Below are positions 32,545 to 41,763 of a stretch of 64,000 bases of DNA, one piece after another. The DNA lies in assembly GCA_900538555.1 (NCBI GenBank), contig UPYI01000018.1:1-64000 (forward strand). Reading direction: 5' to 3'. This DNA is from an uncultured Porphyromonadaceae bacterium (GTDB lineage: Bacteria; Bacteroidota; Bacteroidia; Bacteroidales; Barnesiellaceae). The translations under genes were made by a program, and so were the position numbers. Below the pieces are notes generated by a model, which saw nothing but the letters and a program-made list of their open reading frames with translations, ran no database searches and was not told the origin of the DNA. How positions within the stretch are numbered: position 1 is the first letter of the stretch; every line of letters starts with the position of its first letter.

Positions 32545-35337
32545 ATGTCAGAAGATTCTATTTTCATAAAAGGAGCGCGCGTAAACAATCTGAAAAATAT
32601 AGATGTAGAAATACCACGCGACAAGTTTGTAGTTATCACCGGCTTGTCGGGTTCGGGAAAATCATCGCTCGCTTTCGATACGTTATACGCCGAAGGACAA
32701 CGACGTTATGTCGAGAGCCTGTCGGCATACGCCCGTCAGTTTCTGGGGCGTATGAGTAAACCGGAGTGCGATTTCATCAAAGGTATTCCTCCGGCAATCG
32801 CAATAGAACAGAAAGTCAATACCCGGAATCCCCGATCGACAGTGGGGACTTCGACCGAAATTTACGATTATATGCGGTTGTTGTTCGCCCGCATCGGGAA
32901 GACCTATTCGCCGGTATCGGGCGAACTGGTAAAACGACATCATACGGAAGATGTAATCCGGTGTATGCTTTCTTATGCGGAGGGCACGCGCATCGCCTTG
33001 CTCACCCGCATTGTCCTGCCCCACGGCAGGTCGTTGCACGAGCAATTGGAAGTATTGATGAAAGAGGGCTACACCCGAGTGGAGCTTGACGGAAAGTTCT
33101 TGAAAATAGAGGATATACTGACGGAGACCGGAGAAAAGATTCCGGAAAAAATCCGCCTGCTGATAGACCGCGCAAGCGTATCTTCCGCCCAAGATGCAAT
33201 CAGCCGGTTTTCCGACTCGACCGAAACGGCGTTTCTGGAAGGCGACGGCGAATGCGTACTACAAGCATATACGGCACAGGGCATCGAAGAACATAATTTC
33301 TCGATCCGGTTCGAAGCCGACGGTATTAAATTTTCCGAACCGAACGAACAGATGTTCAACTTCAATAATCCGGTGGGCGCTTGCCCCAAATGCGAAGGAT
33401 TCGGAAAGGTGATCGGCATCGACGAAAATCTGGTGATCCCCAACAAGACCTTGTCGGTGTACGACGATGCCGTCATGTGCTGGCGCGGCGAGAAAATGAG
33501 CGAATGGAAACGACGCCTGATCGCGGTTGCCGACAAAACCGGGTTTCCGATCCATCGCCCTTACAACCAATTGACGGAGGAGGAACGAGATCTGCTCTGG
33601 AACGGTAACAGCCTGTTCGGCGGCATCAACGATTTTTTCGCTATGCTGCAAGAACGGCAGGACAAGATACAGAACCGCGTGATGCTGTCGCGCTATCGGG
33701 GAAAAACTACCTGCCCGTTGTGCAAAGGCTCCCGGCTGAAACCGGAAGCCTCGTATGTAAAGATACAGGGAAAAAGTATTTCGGAACTGGTTTCGCTTCC
33801 GATCAGCGAATTGAAACAGTTTTTCGACCGCATCGAACTGGACGAACACGACCGGTTGATTGCCAAACGGCTACTGACCGAAATCAACAACCGCATCCGT
33901 TTCCTGCAAGAGGTCGGACTCGGTTACCTCACCCTCAACCGGCTGTCGTCGTCTCTGTCGGGCGGTGAAAGCCAACGCATCAACTTGGCAACTTCGCTCG
34001 GCAGCAGCTTGGTCGGATCGCTCTATATTTTGGACGAACCGAGCATCGGGCTGCACTCGCGCGACACGGAACTGCTGATAAAGGTCTTACGCGAATTACA
34101 GGCTTTGGGCAATACGGTCGTGGTCGTAGAACATGACGAAGAAATTATCCGTGCCGCCGATTATATTATCGACATCGGTCCGAAAGCCGGTCGGTTAGGC
34201 GGTGAAGTAGTTTATCAAGGCGACTTGTCGCATTTACCGAAAGCGACAAAAAGCTATACGATGCAGTATCTTTCGGGCGAAATGAGTATTCCCCTGCCCG
34301 ATCACCGTCGGAAATGGAATCACTATATCGAGGTGGAAGGTGCTGCCCAGAACAATTTGAAATCGGTATCGGTAAAATTCCCGCTCCATGTCATGACGGT
34401 TGTCACCGGTGTCAGCGGATCGGGTAAATCGTCGTTGGTCCGGGACGTATTTTACAGAGGCTTGTTGCGCTATTATGGCGAAGGAGGCGAACAACCGGGC
34501 ACTTTCAGCAAATTGTCGGGCGACATGCACTTGATGAGTGCAGTCGAATTTGTCGATCAGAACCCGATCGGCAAATCGTCCCGTTCCAATCCTGCCACTT
34601 ATCTGAAAGCATTCGACGAGATCCGCAAATTGTTTGCCGACCAACAAGGCTCGAAACAGATGGGATTCACTCCCGCCTATTTTTCATTCAATGCCGAAGG
34701 CGGACGGTGCGAAGAGTGCAAAGGCGACGGCACGATCACGGTAGAGATGCAATTCATGGCAGACATTACGTTGGAATGCGACTGCTGCCACGGCAAACGG
34801 TACAAACAAGAGGTGTTGGAAATCGAATACCGGGGCAAGAACATCAGCGACGTATTGGACATGACGGTAAACCAAGCGATCGAATTCTTCTCGGAAGTAA
34901 ACGAAACCCAAGAGAAACGGATTGTCAAACGGTTGAAACCGCTGCAAGACGTGGGACTGGGATATATCAAACTGGGGCAATCTTCATCTACCCTGTCGGG
35001 AGGAGAGAACCAACGTGTAAAATTGGCTTACTTCCTGAGCAACGAACGGCAGTCGCCGGCGATTTTCGTATTCGACGAACCGACTACCGGGCTGCATTTC
35101 CACGACATCAATACCTTGTTGAAGTCATTAAACCAATTGGTAGACAGAGGGCACACGGTCGTCATTATCGAACACAACATGGATGTGATCAAATGTGCCG
35201 ACCACATTATAGATATGGGTCCCGAGGGCGGAGATAAAGGCGGATATTTAGTCTGTCAAGGAACTCCGGAAGAGGTTGCCGAATGTCCGGAATCCTATAC
35301 CGGACGATTCTTGAAGGAGAAACTGGTACGGAAGTAA
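32545..35337 (+). CDS. uvrA: Excinuclease ABC subunit A
   Basis: The damage-recognition ATPase of nucleotide excision repair, 930 residues. It has two ABC ATPase modules, with Walker A motifs GLSGSGKS and GVSGSGKS, signature motifs LSGGESQR and LSGGENQR, and zinc-binding cysteines (CPKCEGFGK, CPLCKGSR, CEECKGDG, CDCCHGKR). It works with UvrB and UvrC, which are not in the window. I chose ATG at 32545 (MSEDSIFIKGARVNNLKNID). A longer frame to 32419 would translate the promoter repeats. Confidence 0.97.
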   Translation: MSEDSIFIKGARVNNLKNIDVEIPRDKFVVITGLSGSGKSSLAFDTLYAEGQRRYVESLSAYARQFLGRMSKPECDFIKGIPPAIAIEQKVNTRNPRSTVGTSTEIYDYMRLLFARIGKTYSPVSGELVKRHHTEDVIRCMLSYAEGTRIALLTRIVLPHGRSLHEQLEVLMKEGYTRVELDGKFLKIEDILTETGEKIPEKIRLLIDRASVSSAQDAISRFSDSTETAFLEGDGECVLQAYTAQGIEEHNFSIRFEADGIKFSEPNEQMFNFNNPVGACPKCEGFGKVIGIDENLVIPNKTLSVYDDAVMCWRGEKMSEWKRRLIAVADKTGFPIHRPYNQLTEEERDLLWNGNSLFGGINDFFAMLQERQDKIQNRVMLSRYRGKTTCPLCKGSRLKPEASYVKIQGKSISELVSLPISELKQFFDRIELDEHDRLIAKRLLTEINNRIRFLQEVGLGYLTLNRLSSSLSGGESQRINLATSLGSSLVGSLYILDEPSIGLHSRDTELLIKVLRELQALGNTVVVVEHDEEIIRAADYIIDIGPKAGRLGGEVVYQGDLSHLPKATKSYTMQYLSGEMSIPLPDHRRKWNHYIEVEGAAQNNLKSVSVKFPLHVMTVVTGVSGSGKSSLVRDVFYRGLLRYYGEGGEQPGTFSKLSGDMHLMSAVEFVDQNPIGKSSRSNPATYLKAFDEIRKLFADQQGSKQMGFTPAYFSFNAEGGRCEECKGDGTITVEMQFMADITLECDCCHGKRYKQEVLEIEYRGKNISDVLDMTVNQAIEFFSEVNETQEKRIVKRLKPLQDVGLGYIKLGQSSSTLSGGENQRVKLAYFLSNERQSPAIFVFDEPTTGLHFHDINTLLKSLNQLVDRGHTVVIIEHNMDVIKCADHIIDMGPEGGDKGGYLVCQGTPEEVAECPESYTGRFLKEKLVRK

Positions 35338-35395
35338 CCGTGCCTCGTACCGACCTGCCCGAACACGAGGCGGATCAACGTCCGATCATCCTTCA

Positions 35396-35440
35396 AAAAG
35401 AAAGAGAAAGATTCCGACGGAATCTTTCTCTTTCTTTTTA
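35396..35440. terminator. Bidirectional terminator after uvrA
   Basis: AAAAAGAAAGAGAAAGATTC and GAATCTTTCTCTTTCTTTTT are perfect inverted copies around CGACG. It serves uvrA and the converging DUF4293 gene. Confidence 0.92.
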
Positions 35441-35457
35441 TCTATTCTTATCCGGAA

Positions 35458-35931
35458 TCAACGAATCCGGTCGTAGCTCTTCACCAACTGTTCATCCTTA
35501 TTGATATAGCGATAAGCTATGCAACTGAGAATCATTGCCAACAGCGGGAATATCATATATACCGACCAACTGATCTCTTCGGCATGGAAATCGGACTTAA
35601 ATTCATATCCGTAAACAAATATCACAATATAAAGCGTCAGCATAAAAAAAGTATTGACGATGCACAATTTCGCTTGAAGGGGACGGTTCTTATACAGAAA
35701 TATCGTTATGACCGCCAATACCGCTATCAAAGCCGTAAGGATAAATACCCCCCATGTAGAAACCGACACGGACAATAACGAAGATTCCATTCCGGCAATC
35801 GGAGATAAAGAGGCAGCGTCGAATCTCAACATGCCGTCGGGGGTTACAAACTGTGCGAAAGGCAAAAACAGGAAAGAGAACATCAATGCTGCCGCTACGA
35901 GCAGATAAACAGACTGAATACGTTGTATCAT
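35458..35931 (-). CDS. DUF4293-like integral membrane protein
   Basis: A protein of 157 residues beginning MIQRIQSVYLLVAAALMFSF, the usual start of DUF4293 proteins. Four membrane segments are visible (about residues 7-27, 59-80, 91-110, 123-143). It sits in the inner membrane; the role is unknown. A poorly defined AT-rich gap separates it from the divergent TPR gene. Confidence 0.75.
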   Translation of the reverse strand: MIQRIQSVYLLVAAALMFSFLFLPFAQFVTPDGMLRFDAASLSPIAGMESSLLSVSVSTWGVFILTALIAVLAVITIFLYKNRPLQAKLCIVNTFFMLTLYIVIFVYGYEFKSDFHAEEISWSVYMIFPLLAMILSCIAYRYINKDEQLVKSYDRIR

Positions 35932-36178
35932 AATTTTTTATTTTTTCAAAGGCAAAGAAACGGATATAGAGAAAGCTCTCTTTGCCCGGAACACATCCTC
36001 TATTTTTTGCAAAAATAAGGATTTTATCGAGAATAACAAATCGTAGCCCAAAAGTTTCGCGGCGAAAAGCCAAACGTCCCGAATGTAATTTTTTTCTTTT
36101 TGGCATAGTATTTGATCTCTTTTCTTTGTTATAATCCTAAAACCCGATATTTTTACGATCTGATAAATTTCTTAGTAT

Positions 36179-38395
36179 ATGACAGCAAAAGACATTGCAC
36201 AACAGCAACAGGAGATATATCGACTGCTATCTTCGCGCCGGTTGAAAGATTCGTTCGGCAAGCTGTCTGCTTTGATTGCCATTTTACAAGACTGGAAAAG
36301 CCAAGACAAGCTGAACGAACTGGAAACGTCGTACCAATATATGATCCGCTATATGCTGGACGGAGCGGAAGATCCCGCCCGCAAACGGATATACGACCAT
36401 CTGATCCTATCTGCCTACCGGCTCACCGACCAAGTGACCGACCGCCTGTCGATAAAAGATTCGCCGTCGCTCTATTACAGCCGCAAAAGATTCCAGAATG
36501 CATCGCCACAACCTCCGTCCATTGCCAAAGATATGGAGGTGTGCGACGAAGCGATCAACAATCTCTCGTTGTTCGACCTGCTCAACGAATCGGAACGGAA
36601 TTCGGACAAAGCCATCGCTTTAAAGCGGGCAAAAGAGAATGCCGACCAAGAGCTGTTCATGGACATCTGGATAAACTACCCGGCGACGGAAGAGGATTAC
36701 ACGGCACTGCGGGAAGCCCTTGCTCCGGGACATTTCCCGGAAAGTACGGCTTCGCTGGTCGTGTCGGCTATCGCCCTAAACCTGCTGCATCGGTTCGACG
36801 AGCAGAAACTTCAAATATTGTTGGACGGTTACGGACACGACTCGCAAGAGGTGCAGATACGTGCCTTATGTTCCGCTTTGATCATCCTCTTCACCTATCG
36901 CGACCGCATCGGCTTGTCGGAAAGTCTGGCACACCGGCTGGAAGCCCTCGCAGAAGCCCCGGCTTTCATATCCGATGTCCGTACGATCTTCCTCCAATTC
37001 ATCAAAAGCCGGGATACCGAAAAAATTACCAAAAAGATGAACGAGGAACTATTGCCCGAGATGATGAAGATCACACCGTCGATCTACAAAAAGATAAAGC
37101 AAGAGGATATGATGAACGACCTGACGGCTCTGGAAGAGAATCCCGAATGGCAGAATATCCTCGAACAATCGGGTATTACCGACAAACTGCAAGAGTTGAA
37201 CGACCTGCAAATGGAGGGCGCGGACGTGTTTATGGGCACTTTCTCGCACTTGAAAAACTTCCCGTTCTTCAACGAAATACAAAACTGGTTCCTGCCCTTT
37301 CAATCGGGACACAGCCAGCTTTCGCAGGTATTCGGCACGACATCGAACCTCGGCAGGTTGCAGGATATGATCGGCAAATCGGCATTCTTGTGCAATTCGG
37401 ACAAATATTCGTTCTGCTTCACGCTATCGCAAGTGCCCGATGCCCAGCGTTCGATGATGGCAGCCCAGTTCGGCGGAGACAGTGCCGAACTGCAAGCCGA
37501 GGTCAATGAGTCGCTACCGAAAGACCATACTCGGGAAAATATCTCGAACCGGTACATACAGGACCTTTACCGGTTCTTCAAATTGTACAACCGCCGAAAC
37601 GAATTCGACGATCCGTTCAAAACGCCTATCGACCTGTTTCAGGTTCCGGTATTGAACCGCCTGTTATCAGACCGGAGCGACCTGCGGCTGTTCGGAGAAT
37701 ATTATTTCAACCGGAAATATTATACCGATGCACTGAATCTGTTCGTCAAGCTATCCGGCGAATATCATTCCGACCACGATGTCTACCAAAAGATCGGCTA
37801 CTGTTACCAAATGTCGGGCAACTACGAAGAGGCGCTGGAAGCCTATCTGAAAGCGGAGATCATCGTGCCCGAAAACTATTGGACCCTGCGCCGCATCGCT
37901 ACCTGCTTCCGAAATCTGAAAAAGCCGGAAAAAGCGTTGAACTATTATCTACGCGCAGAGAAATTAAAGCCGGACAACATCTCGGTAGAAATGAATATCG
38001 GTCATTGCCTGCTCGAACAAAAAGAGTACGAAGAGGCGCTGAAATATTATTTCAAAGTAGACTACCTCGATCCGAACGGACAAAAGGCATGGCAACCGAT
38101 AGCCTGGTGTTCGTTCCTTGTAGGAAAACAGGAACAGGCACAACGGTATTATCAGAAAATTCTGAACGGGAAACCGTCGGCTTCGGATTATCTGAATGCC
38201 GGGCATGTCGAGTTCGCCCTCGGCAATATCCGGCAGGCAATCGAGTACTACCACCGCAGCATCGATATGGAAGGCGGGAACAGCGAAAAATTCCTCTTGG
38301 CATTCAGACAGGACGAACCGGATCTGCTTCGGGCTGGAATTTCTGCCAACGACATTCCGATTCTTCTCGACCAACTGATGTACACCATATCCTGA
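36179..38395 (+). CDS. Large TPR-repeat protein
   Basis: A soluble protein of 738 residues without signal peptide. The first 500 residues are helical and unassigned. Residues about 510-700 contain clear TPR units (YYFNRKYYTDALNLFVKL, YCYQMSGNYEEALEAYLKAE, CFRNLKKPEKALNYYLRAEK, CLLEQKEYEEALKYYFKVDY, HVEFALGNIRQAIEYYHRS). TPR arrays bind other proteins, so an adaptor role in the cytoplasm is likely. I do not recognise a named member. It stands alone between its own upstream gap and a long hairpin terminator. Confidence 0.75.
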   Translation: MTAKDIAQQQQEIYRLLSSRRLKDSFGKLSALIAILQDWKSQDKLNELETSYQYMIRYMLDGAEDPARKRIYDHLILSAYRLTDQVTDRLSIKDSPSLYYSRKRFQNASPQPPSIAKDMEVCDEAINNLSLFDLLNESERNSDKAIALKRAKENADQELFMDIWINYPATEEDYTALREALAPGHFPESTASLVVSAIALNLLHRFDEQKLQILLDGYGHDSQEVQIRALCSALIILFTYRDRIGLSESLAHRLEALAEAPAFISDVRTIFLQFIKSRDTEKITKKMNEELLPEMMKITPSIYKKIKQEDMMNDLTALEENPEWQNILEQSGITDKLQELNDLQMEGADVFMGTFSHLKNFPFFNEIQNWFLPFQSGHSQLSQVFGTTSNLGRLQDMIGKSAFLCNSDKYSFCFTLSQVPDAQRSMMAAQFGGDSAELQAEVNESLPKDHTRENISNRYIQDLYRFFKLYNRRNEFDDPFKTPIDLFQVPVLNRLLSDRSDLRLFGEYYFNRKYYTDALNLFVKLSGEYHSDHDVYQKIGYCYQMSGNYEEALEAYLKAEIIVPENYWTLRRIATCFRNLKKPEKALNYYLRAEKLKPDNISVEMNIGHCLLEQKEYEEALKYYFKVDYLDPNGQKAWQPIAWCSFLVGKQEQAQRYYQKILNGKPSASDYLNAGHVEFALGNIRQAIEYYHRSIDMEGGNSEKFLLAFRQDEPDLLRAGISANDIPILLDQLMYTIS

Positions 38396-38440
38396 CATCG
38401 GGCGGAAGAGAGCGGATGTACATCTTTTCTTTATCGGACA

Positions 38441-38497
38441 AACGGCTATCGCCCTGTTTTTAAACAGTATTAAAAAAACAAGGGCGATTCGTTTTTT
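38441..38497. terminator. Long terminator hairpin after the TPR gene
   Basis: ACGGCTATCGCCCTGTTTTT pairs with AAAAACAAGGGCGATTCGTT with bulges, and a T-run follows on the plus strand. Confidence 0.75.
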
Positions 38498-38511
38498 CAT
38501 AAAAAGATTCG

Positions 38512-38593
38512 TATCTTTGACTATGTTTTAGATACTCCGCCTCGGCAAACTTGCAATTAAATCGCGTTTGCATCCGGCTCATTCGTATCTTGG
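38512..38593 (+). promoter_or_regulatory. Promoter element pair before the M3 peptidase gene
   Basis: TATCTTTG at 38512-38519 and a weaker TATCTTGG at 38586-38593, 74 bases apart, with the arm CCGCCTCGGCA and the arm CATCCGGCTC between. This is a diverged copy of the stacked promoter elements seen upstream of uvrA. Confidence 0.5.
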
Positions 38594-38667
38594 GCTATGC
38601 CTTAAAATGGCAGAAACGATAAAAGAAAAGACCTAAACGCTTTTAACTTAAACACAAATAACACAAC

Positions 38668-40752
38668 ATGAAGAAAACATTAGTTTTTGTCTTAACCCTG
38701 TTTACATGTATGGCACAAGCTGCTAATCCATTTTTCGGGACGTATAAGACCGTACGTCAAACCACTCCTTTCAACAAAATCAAAAACGCCGATTACGAAC
38801 CGGCATTTATGAAAGGGATAGAGGAACAACAGAAAGAGATCGACGCGATCGTGAACCAACGTTCCATGCCGACTTTCGAAAATACCATCGTGGCTTTCGA
38901 CCGCAGCGGTAAATTGCTGGATCGCGTAGCCAGCACATTCTTCGCCTTGCTGAGCGCAGAAAGCAACGACGAGATGATGGAAATTTCACAACGCATCCAA
39001 CCGGCATTGTCGGAACACAGCAACAACATTTCATTGAACGAGAAACTGTTTCAACGTATCAAATTCGTGTATGACAAACGCGACCAACTGGACTTGAATC
39101 CGGAAGAGATGATGTTGCTTACCCGCACCTACCAATCCATGGCCAACCAAGGTGCCAATTTGGAAGGAGCCGATCGGGAAAAATATCGCGAACTGTCGTC
39201 GGAATTGAGCCAATTGACCCTGACCTTCGGACAGAATGTTCTGAAAGAAAGCAACCTGTTCTCGATGGAACTGACAGAAAACGATCTGGACGGGCTGCCT
39301 CAAAGCTATATCGACGCAGCTGCGGCTTTGGCTAAGAGCAAAGGCAAAACCGGTTATTTGGTAAACCTGTCGTATCCCAGCTACGGTCCGTTCCTGAAAT
39401 ATTCGGCACGTCGCGACCTGCGCGAAAAATTATACAAAGCCTATAACGGACGTAACCTCAGCGGTGAATATTCCAATGTCGATGTATTGAAACGGATCGC
39501 CGAAGTCCGCATGGAATTAGGCAAACTGTTCGGCAAGAAAAATTACGCCGAATACAAATTGGAATATACGATGGCCGGCGACAGCAAACATGTTTATGAT
39601 CTGCTGAACCAATTGCTGGAAGCATATAAACCGGTAGCTATACAGGATGTGAAAGAAGTTCAAGGCTTCGCCATCGGAAAAGAAGGAAAGAACATCGAAA
39701 TCCAACCGTGGGATTTCTCGTACTACGCAAACCAATTGAAAGATGCGAAATTCGATCTGAACGACGAAATGCTCCGCCCCTACTTCGAACTGAGCAACGT
39801 CACCAAAGGCGTATTCGGATTGGCAACCAAACTGTATGGTCTTCAATTCAAAGAGAACAAAAAGATACAGGTGTACCACCCCGAAGTGAAAGCGTATGAA
39901 GTGACCGACAAGAACGGCGAATACATCGGCGTGCTTTACACCGACTTCTTCCCCCGCGAAGGAAAACGCAGCGGTGCATGGATGACGGAATACAAAGGTC
40001 AATGGAAAGAAGAGAACGGCAAGAACAGCCGTCCGCACGTGACGATCGTGATGAATTTCACCCGTCCCACCGAAACCGCCCCGTCGCTGCTTACCTACGA
40101 CGAAGTGGAAACATTCCTTCATGAATTCGGACACTCCCTGCACGGACTGTTAAGCCAAGTGACTTACGGTTCTCTCTCGGGAACAAGCGTATATCGCGAT
40201 TTCGTGGAACTTCCCTCTCAGTTCAACGAAAACTATCTGGCAGAAAAAGAATTCCTCGACAGTTTTGCCGTTCATTACCAGACGGGCGAAAAGATTCCGG
40301 AAGCATTGGTTGAAAAAATCAGACAATCGCAACAATTCAATGCCGGCTACTATTGCGTTCGCCAATTGACATTCGGTATGCTGGATATGGCTTGGCATTC
40401 GATCGAAGCTCCGGTAACGGACGAAATGATCGCTTTCGAACAAAAAGCAATCGACTGCACGCAAATTCTGCCGACAATCGAAGGTATGTCGTTCAGCCCG
40501 CAATTCACCCACATCTTCTCCGGAGGATATGCTGCCGGTTATTACGGATACAAATGGGCGGAAGTACTCGATGCCGATGCATTCTCGGTATTCCAGAAAA
40601 ACGGAATCTTCGACGCAGCTACTGCCGAATCGTTCAGAAAGAACATTCTGGAAAAGGGCGGAACGGAAAATCCGATGATCCTGTACAAACGTTTCAGAGG
40701 AAGCGAACCGACCATCGAAGCATTGATGCGCCGCGATGGCATTATCAAATAA
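38668..40752 (+). CDS. dcp: M3-family peptidyl-dipeptidase (Dcp type)
   Basis: A zinc peptidase of 694 residues. It starts with a signal peptide (MKKTLVFVLTLFTCMAQA), so it acts in the periplasm. The zinc motif is HEFGHSLHG with His485, Glu486 and His489; the third ligand lies in the following segment (FVELPSQFNENYL). Dcp removes dipeptides from the C-termini of oligopeptides. Length and motif fit Dcp rather than the shorter oligopeptidase F. Family members in Bacteroidales are usually exported like this one. A repeated-type terminator follows. Confidence 0.9.
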   Translation: MKKTLVFVLTLFTCMAQAANPFFGTYKTVRQTTPFNKIKNADYEPAFMKGIEEQQKEIDAIVNQRSMPTFENTIVAFDRSGKLLDRVASTFFALLSAESNDEMMEISQRIQPALSEHSNNISLNEKLFQRIKFVYDKRDQLDLNPEEMMLLTRTYQSMANQGANLEGADREKYRELSSELSQLTLTFGQNVLKESNLFSMELTENDLDGLPQSYIDAAAALAKSKGKTGYLVNLSYPSYGPFLKYSARRDLREKLYKAYNGRNLSGEYSNVDVLKRIAEVRMELGKLFGKKNYAEYKLEYTMAGDSKHVYDLLNQLLEAYKPVAIQDVKEVQGFAIGKEGKNIEIQPWDFSYYANQLKDAKFDLNDEMLRPYFELSNVTKGVFGLATKLYGLQFKENKKIQVYHPEVKAYEVTDKNGEYIGVLYTDFFPREGKRSGAWMTEYKGQWKEENGKNSRPHVTIVMNFTRPTETAPSLLTYDEVETFLHEFGHSLHGLLSQVTYGSLSGTSVYRDFVELPSQFNENYLAEKEFLDSFAVHYQTGEKIPEALVEKIRQSQQFNAGYYCVRQLTFGMLDMAWHSIEAPVTDEMIAFEQKAIDCTQILPTIEGMSFSPQFTHIFSGGYAAGYYGYKWAEVLDADAFSVFQKNGIFDAATAESFRKNILEKGGTENPMILYKRFRGSEPTIEALMRRDGIIK

Positions 40753-40777
40753 TCAATCGCACATAAATATATCGCAT

Positions 40778-40820
40778 AAAGGGGTTGTGTCGAAATGAAA
40801 TTTTCGATGTAACCCCTTTT
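40778..40820 (+). terminator. Repeated-type terminator after dcp
   Basis: AAAGGGGTTGTGTCGAAAT and ATTTTCGATGTAACCCCTTT form the stem. This is the second copy of the hairpin at 19148, again followed by GTGCGTTA. I see no gene between it and the repeats beginning at 41011. Confidence 0.85.
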
Positions 40821-41010
40821 CGGTGCGTTAAAAAGCAAGGCGCAGAGGATGAGAGGACGACATGAGTTTACCGACGCAACCGGCTTAACCCGAATTCCGA
40901 TGACAACGCAGCAGGTTGGACATGATGATTTTACCTTTGCATTATCAGATATTACTTATTAAAATTTCTTTTTGTCTCTACCCTTGCTGCCTTTGGATAA
41001 GACAGAGTAC

Positions 41011-41254
41011 GGTTCGGCATAAAAAATAAACGACTTTATTTTATTCTGCTCTCACCTTTTGCTATATTTGGCTTTGCCCAATATTGAGCGGTTCGGCATG
41101 ATCAAATCGTAAAAATTTCATTTTCCTATTTGCTCCTGCTCTCACCTTTTAGTATATTTGCACTATGCGCGAATATAGGATGCGGCTCGGCATAGACCAT
41201 CTGTGAAAATTCCATTTTCCCTTTTGTCTCTGCTCTCGCCTTTCACTATATTTG
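41011..41254 (+). promoter_or_regulatory. Three stacked type A promoter elements
   Basis: TATATTTG occurs at 41063, 41153 and 41247, spaced 90 and 94 bases. The second and third have TTG at 20 bases (41130-41132, 41224-41226). The arms GGTTCGGCAT or GGCTCGGCATAG and CTGCTCTC repeat in each unit. They point at the dCMP deaminase gene. Confidence 0.72.
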
Positions 41255-41286
41255 TATCAGAATTATATATTTATTTTACAGCAGCT

Positions 41287-41721
41287 ATGGACCACGCAGA
41301 AAAACAAATGACATTGGACAAACGTTACATGCGTATGGCTACGATCTGGGCAGAAAATTCCTACTGCCAAAGACGACAGGTAGGCGCACTTATCGTCAAA
41401 GATAAAATGATCATATCCGACGGTTACAACGGAACGCCCGCCGGATTTGAAAACCGATGTGAAGACGAAACCGGACACACCTATCCGTATGTCCTCCACG
41501 CCGAAGCTAATGCCATTACCAAAGTGGCTTGCAGCAACAACAGCAGCGAAGGAGCGACACTATATGTTACCTCGTCGCCCTGCATCGAATGCGCCAAACT
41601 GATCATCCAATCCGGTATCAAACGCGTGGTGTTCTCGGAATATTACCGCCTGCAAGACGGAATCGAATTGCTTCGAAAAGCCGGCATATCGGTAGATTAT
41701 GTTCCGGTACCGGAAAAATAA
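41287..41721 (+). CDS. dCMP deaminase family protein (ComEB-like)
   Basis: A zinc-dependent deaminase of 144 residues. The zinc and catalytic residues are His71 and Glu73 in LHAEAN, and Cys99 and Cys102 in PCIEC. The family converts dCMP to dUMP, feeding thymidylate synthesis. The start is ATG at 41287 (MDHAEKQMTLDKRYMRMA); the longer frame to 41203 would cross the promoter at 41247. It starts an operon with the S41 protease and 5-formyl-THF cyclo-ligase genes; the gap to the next gene is 42 bases. Confidence 0.88.
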   Translation: MDHAEKQMTLDKRYMRMATIWAENSYCQRRQVGALIVKDKMIISDGYNGTPAGFENRCEDETGHTYPYVLHAEANAITKVACSNNSSEGATLYVTSSPCIECAKLIIQSGIKRVVFSEYYRLQDGIELLRKAGISVDYVPVPEK

Positions 41722-41763
41722 ACGACATTACTAATATAACAAGTCCCGTAAAGGACGTTATTC

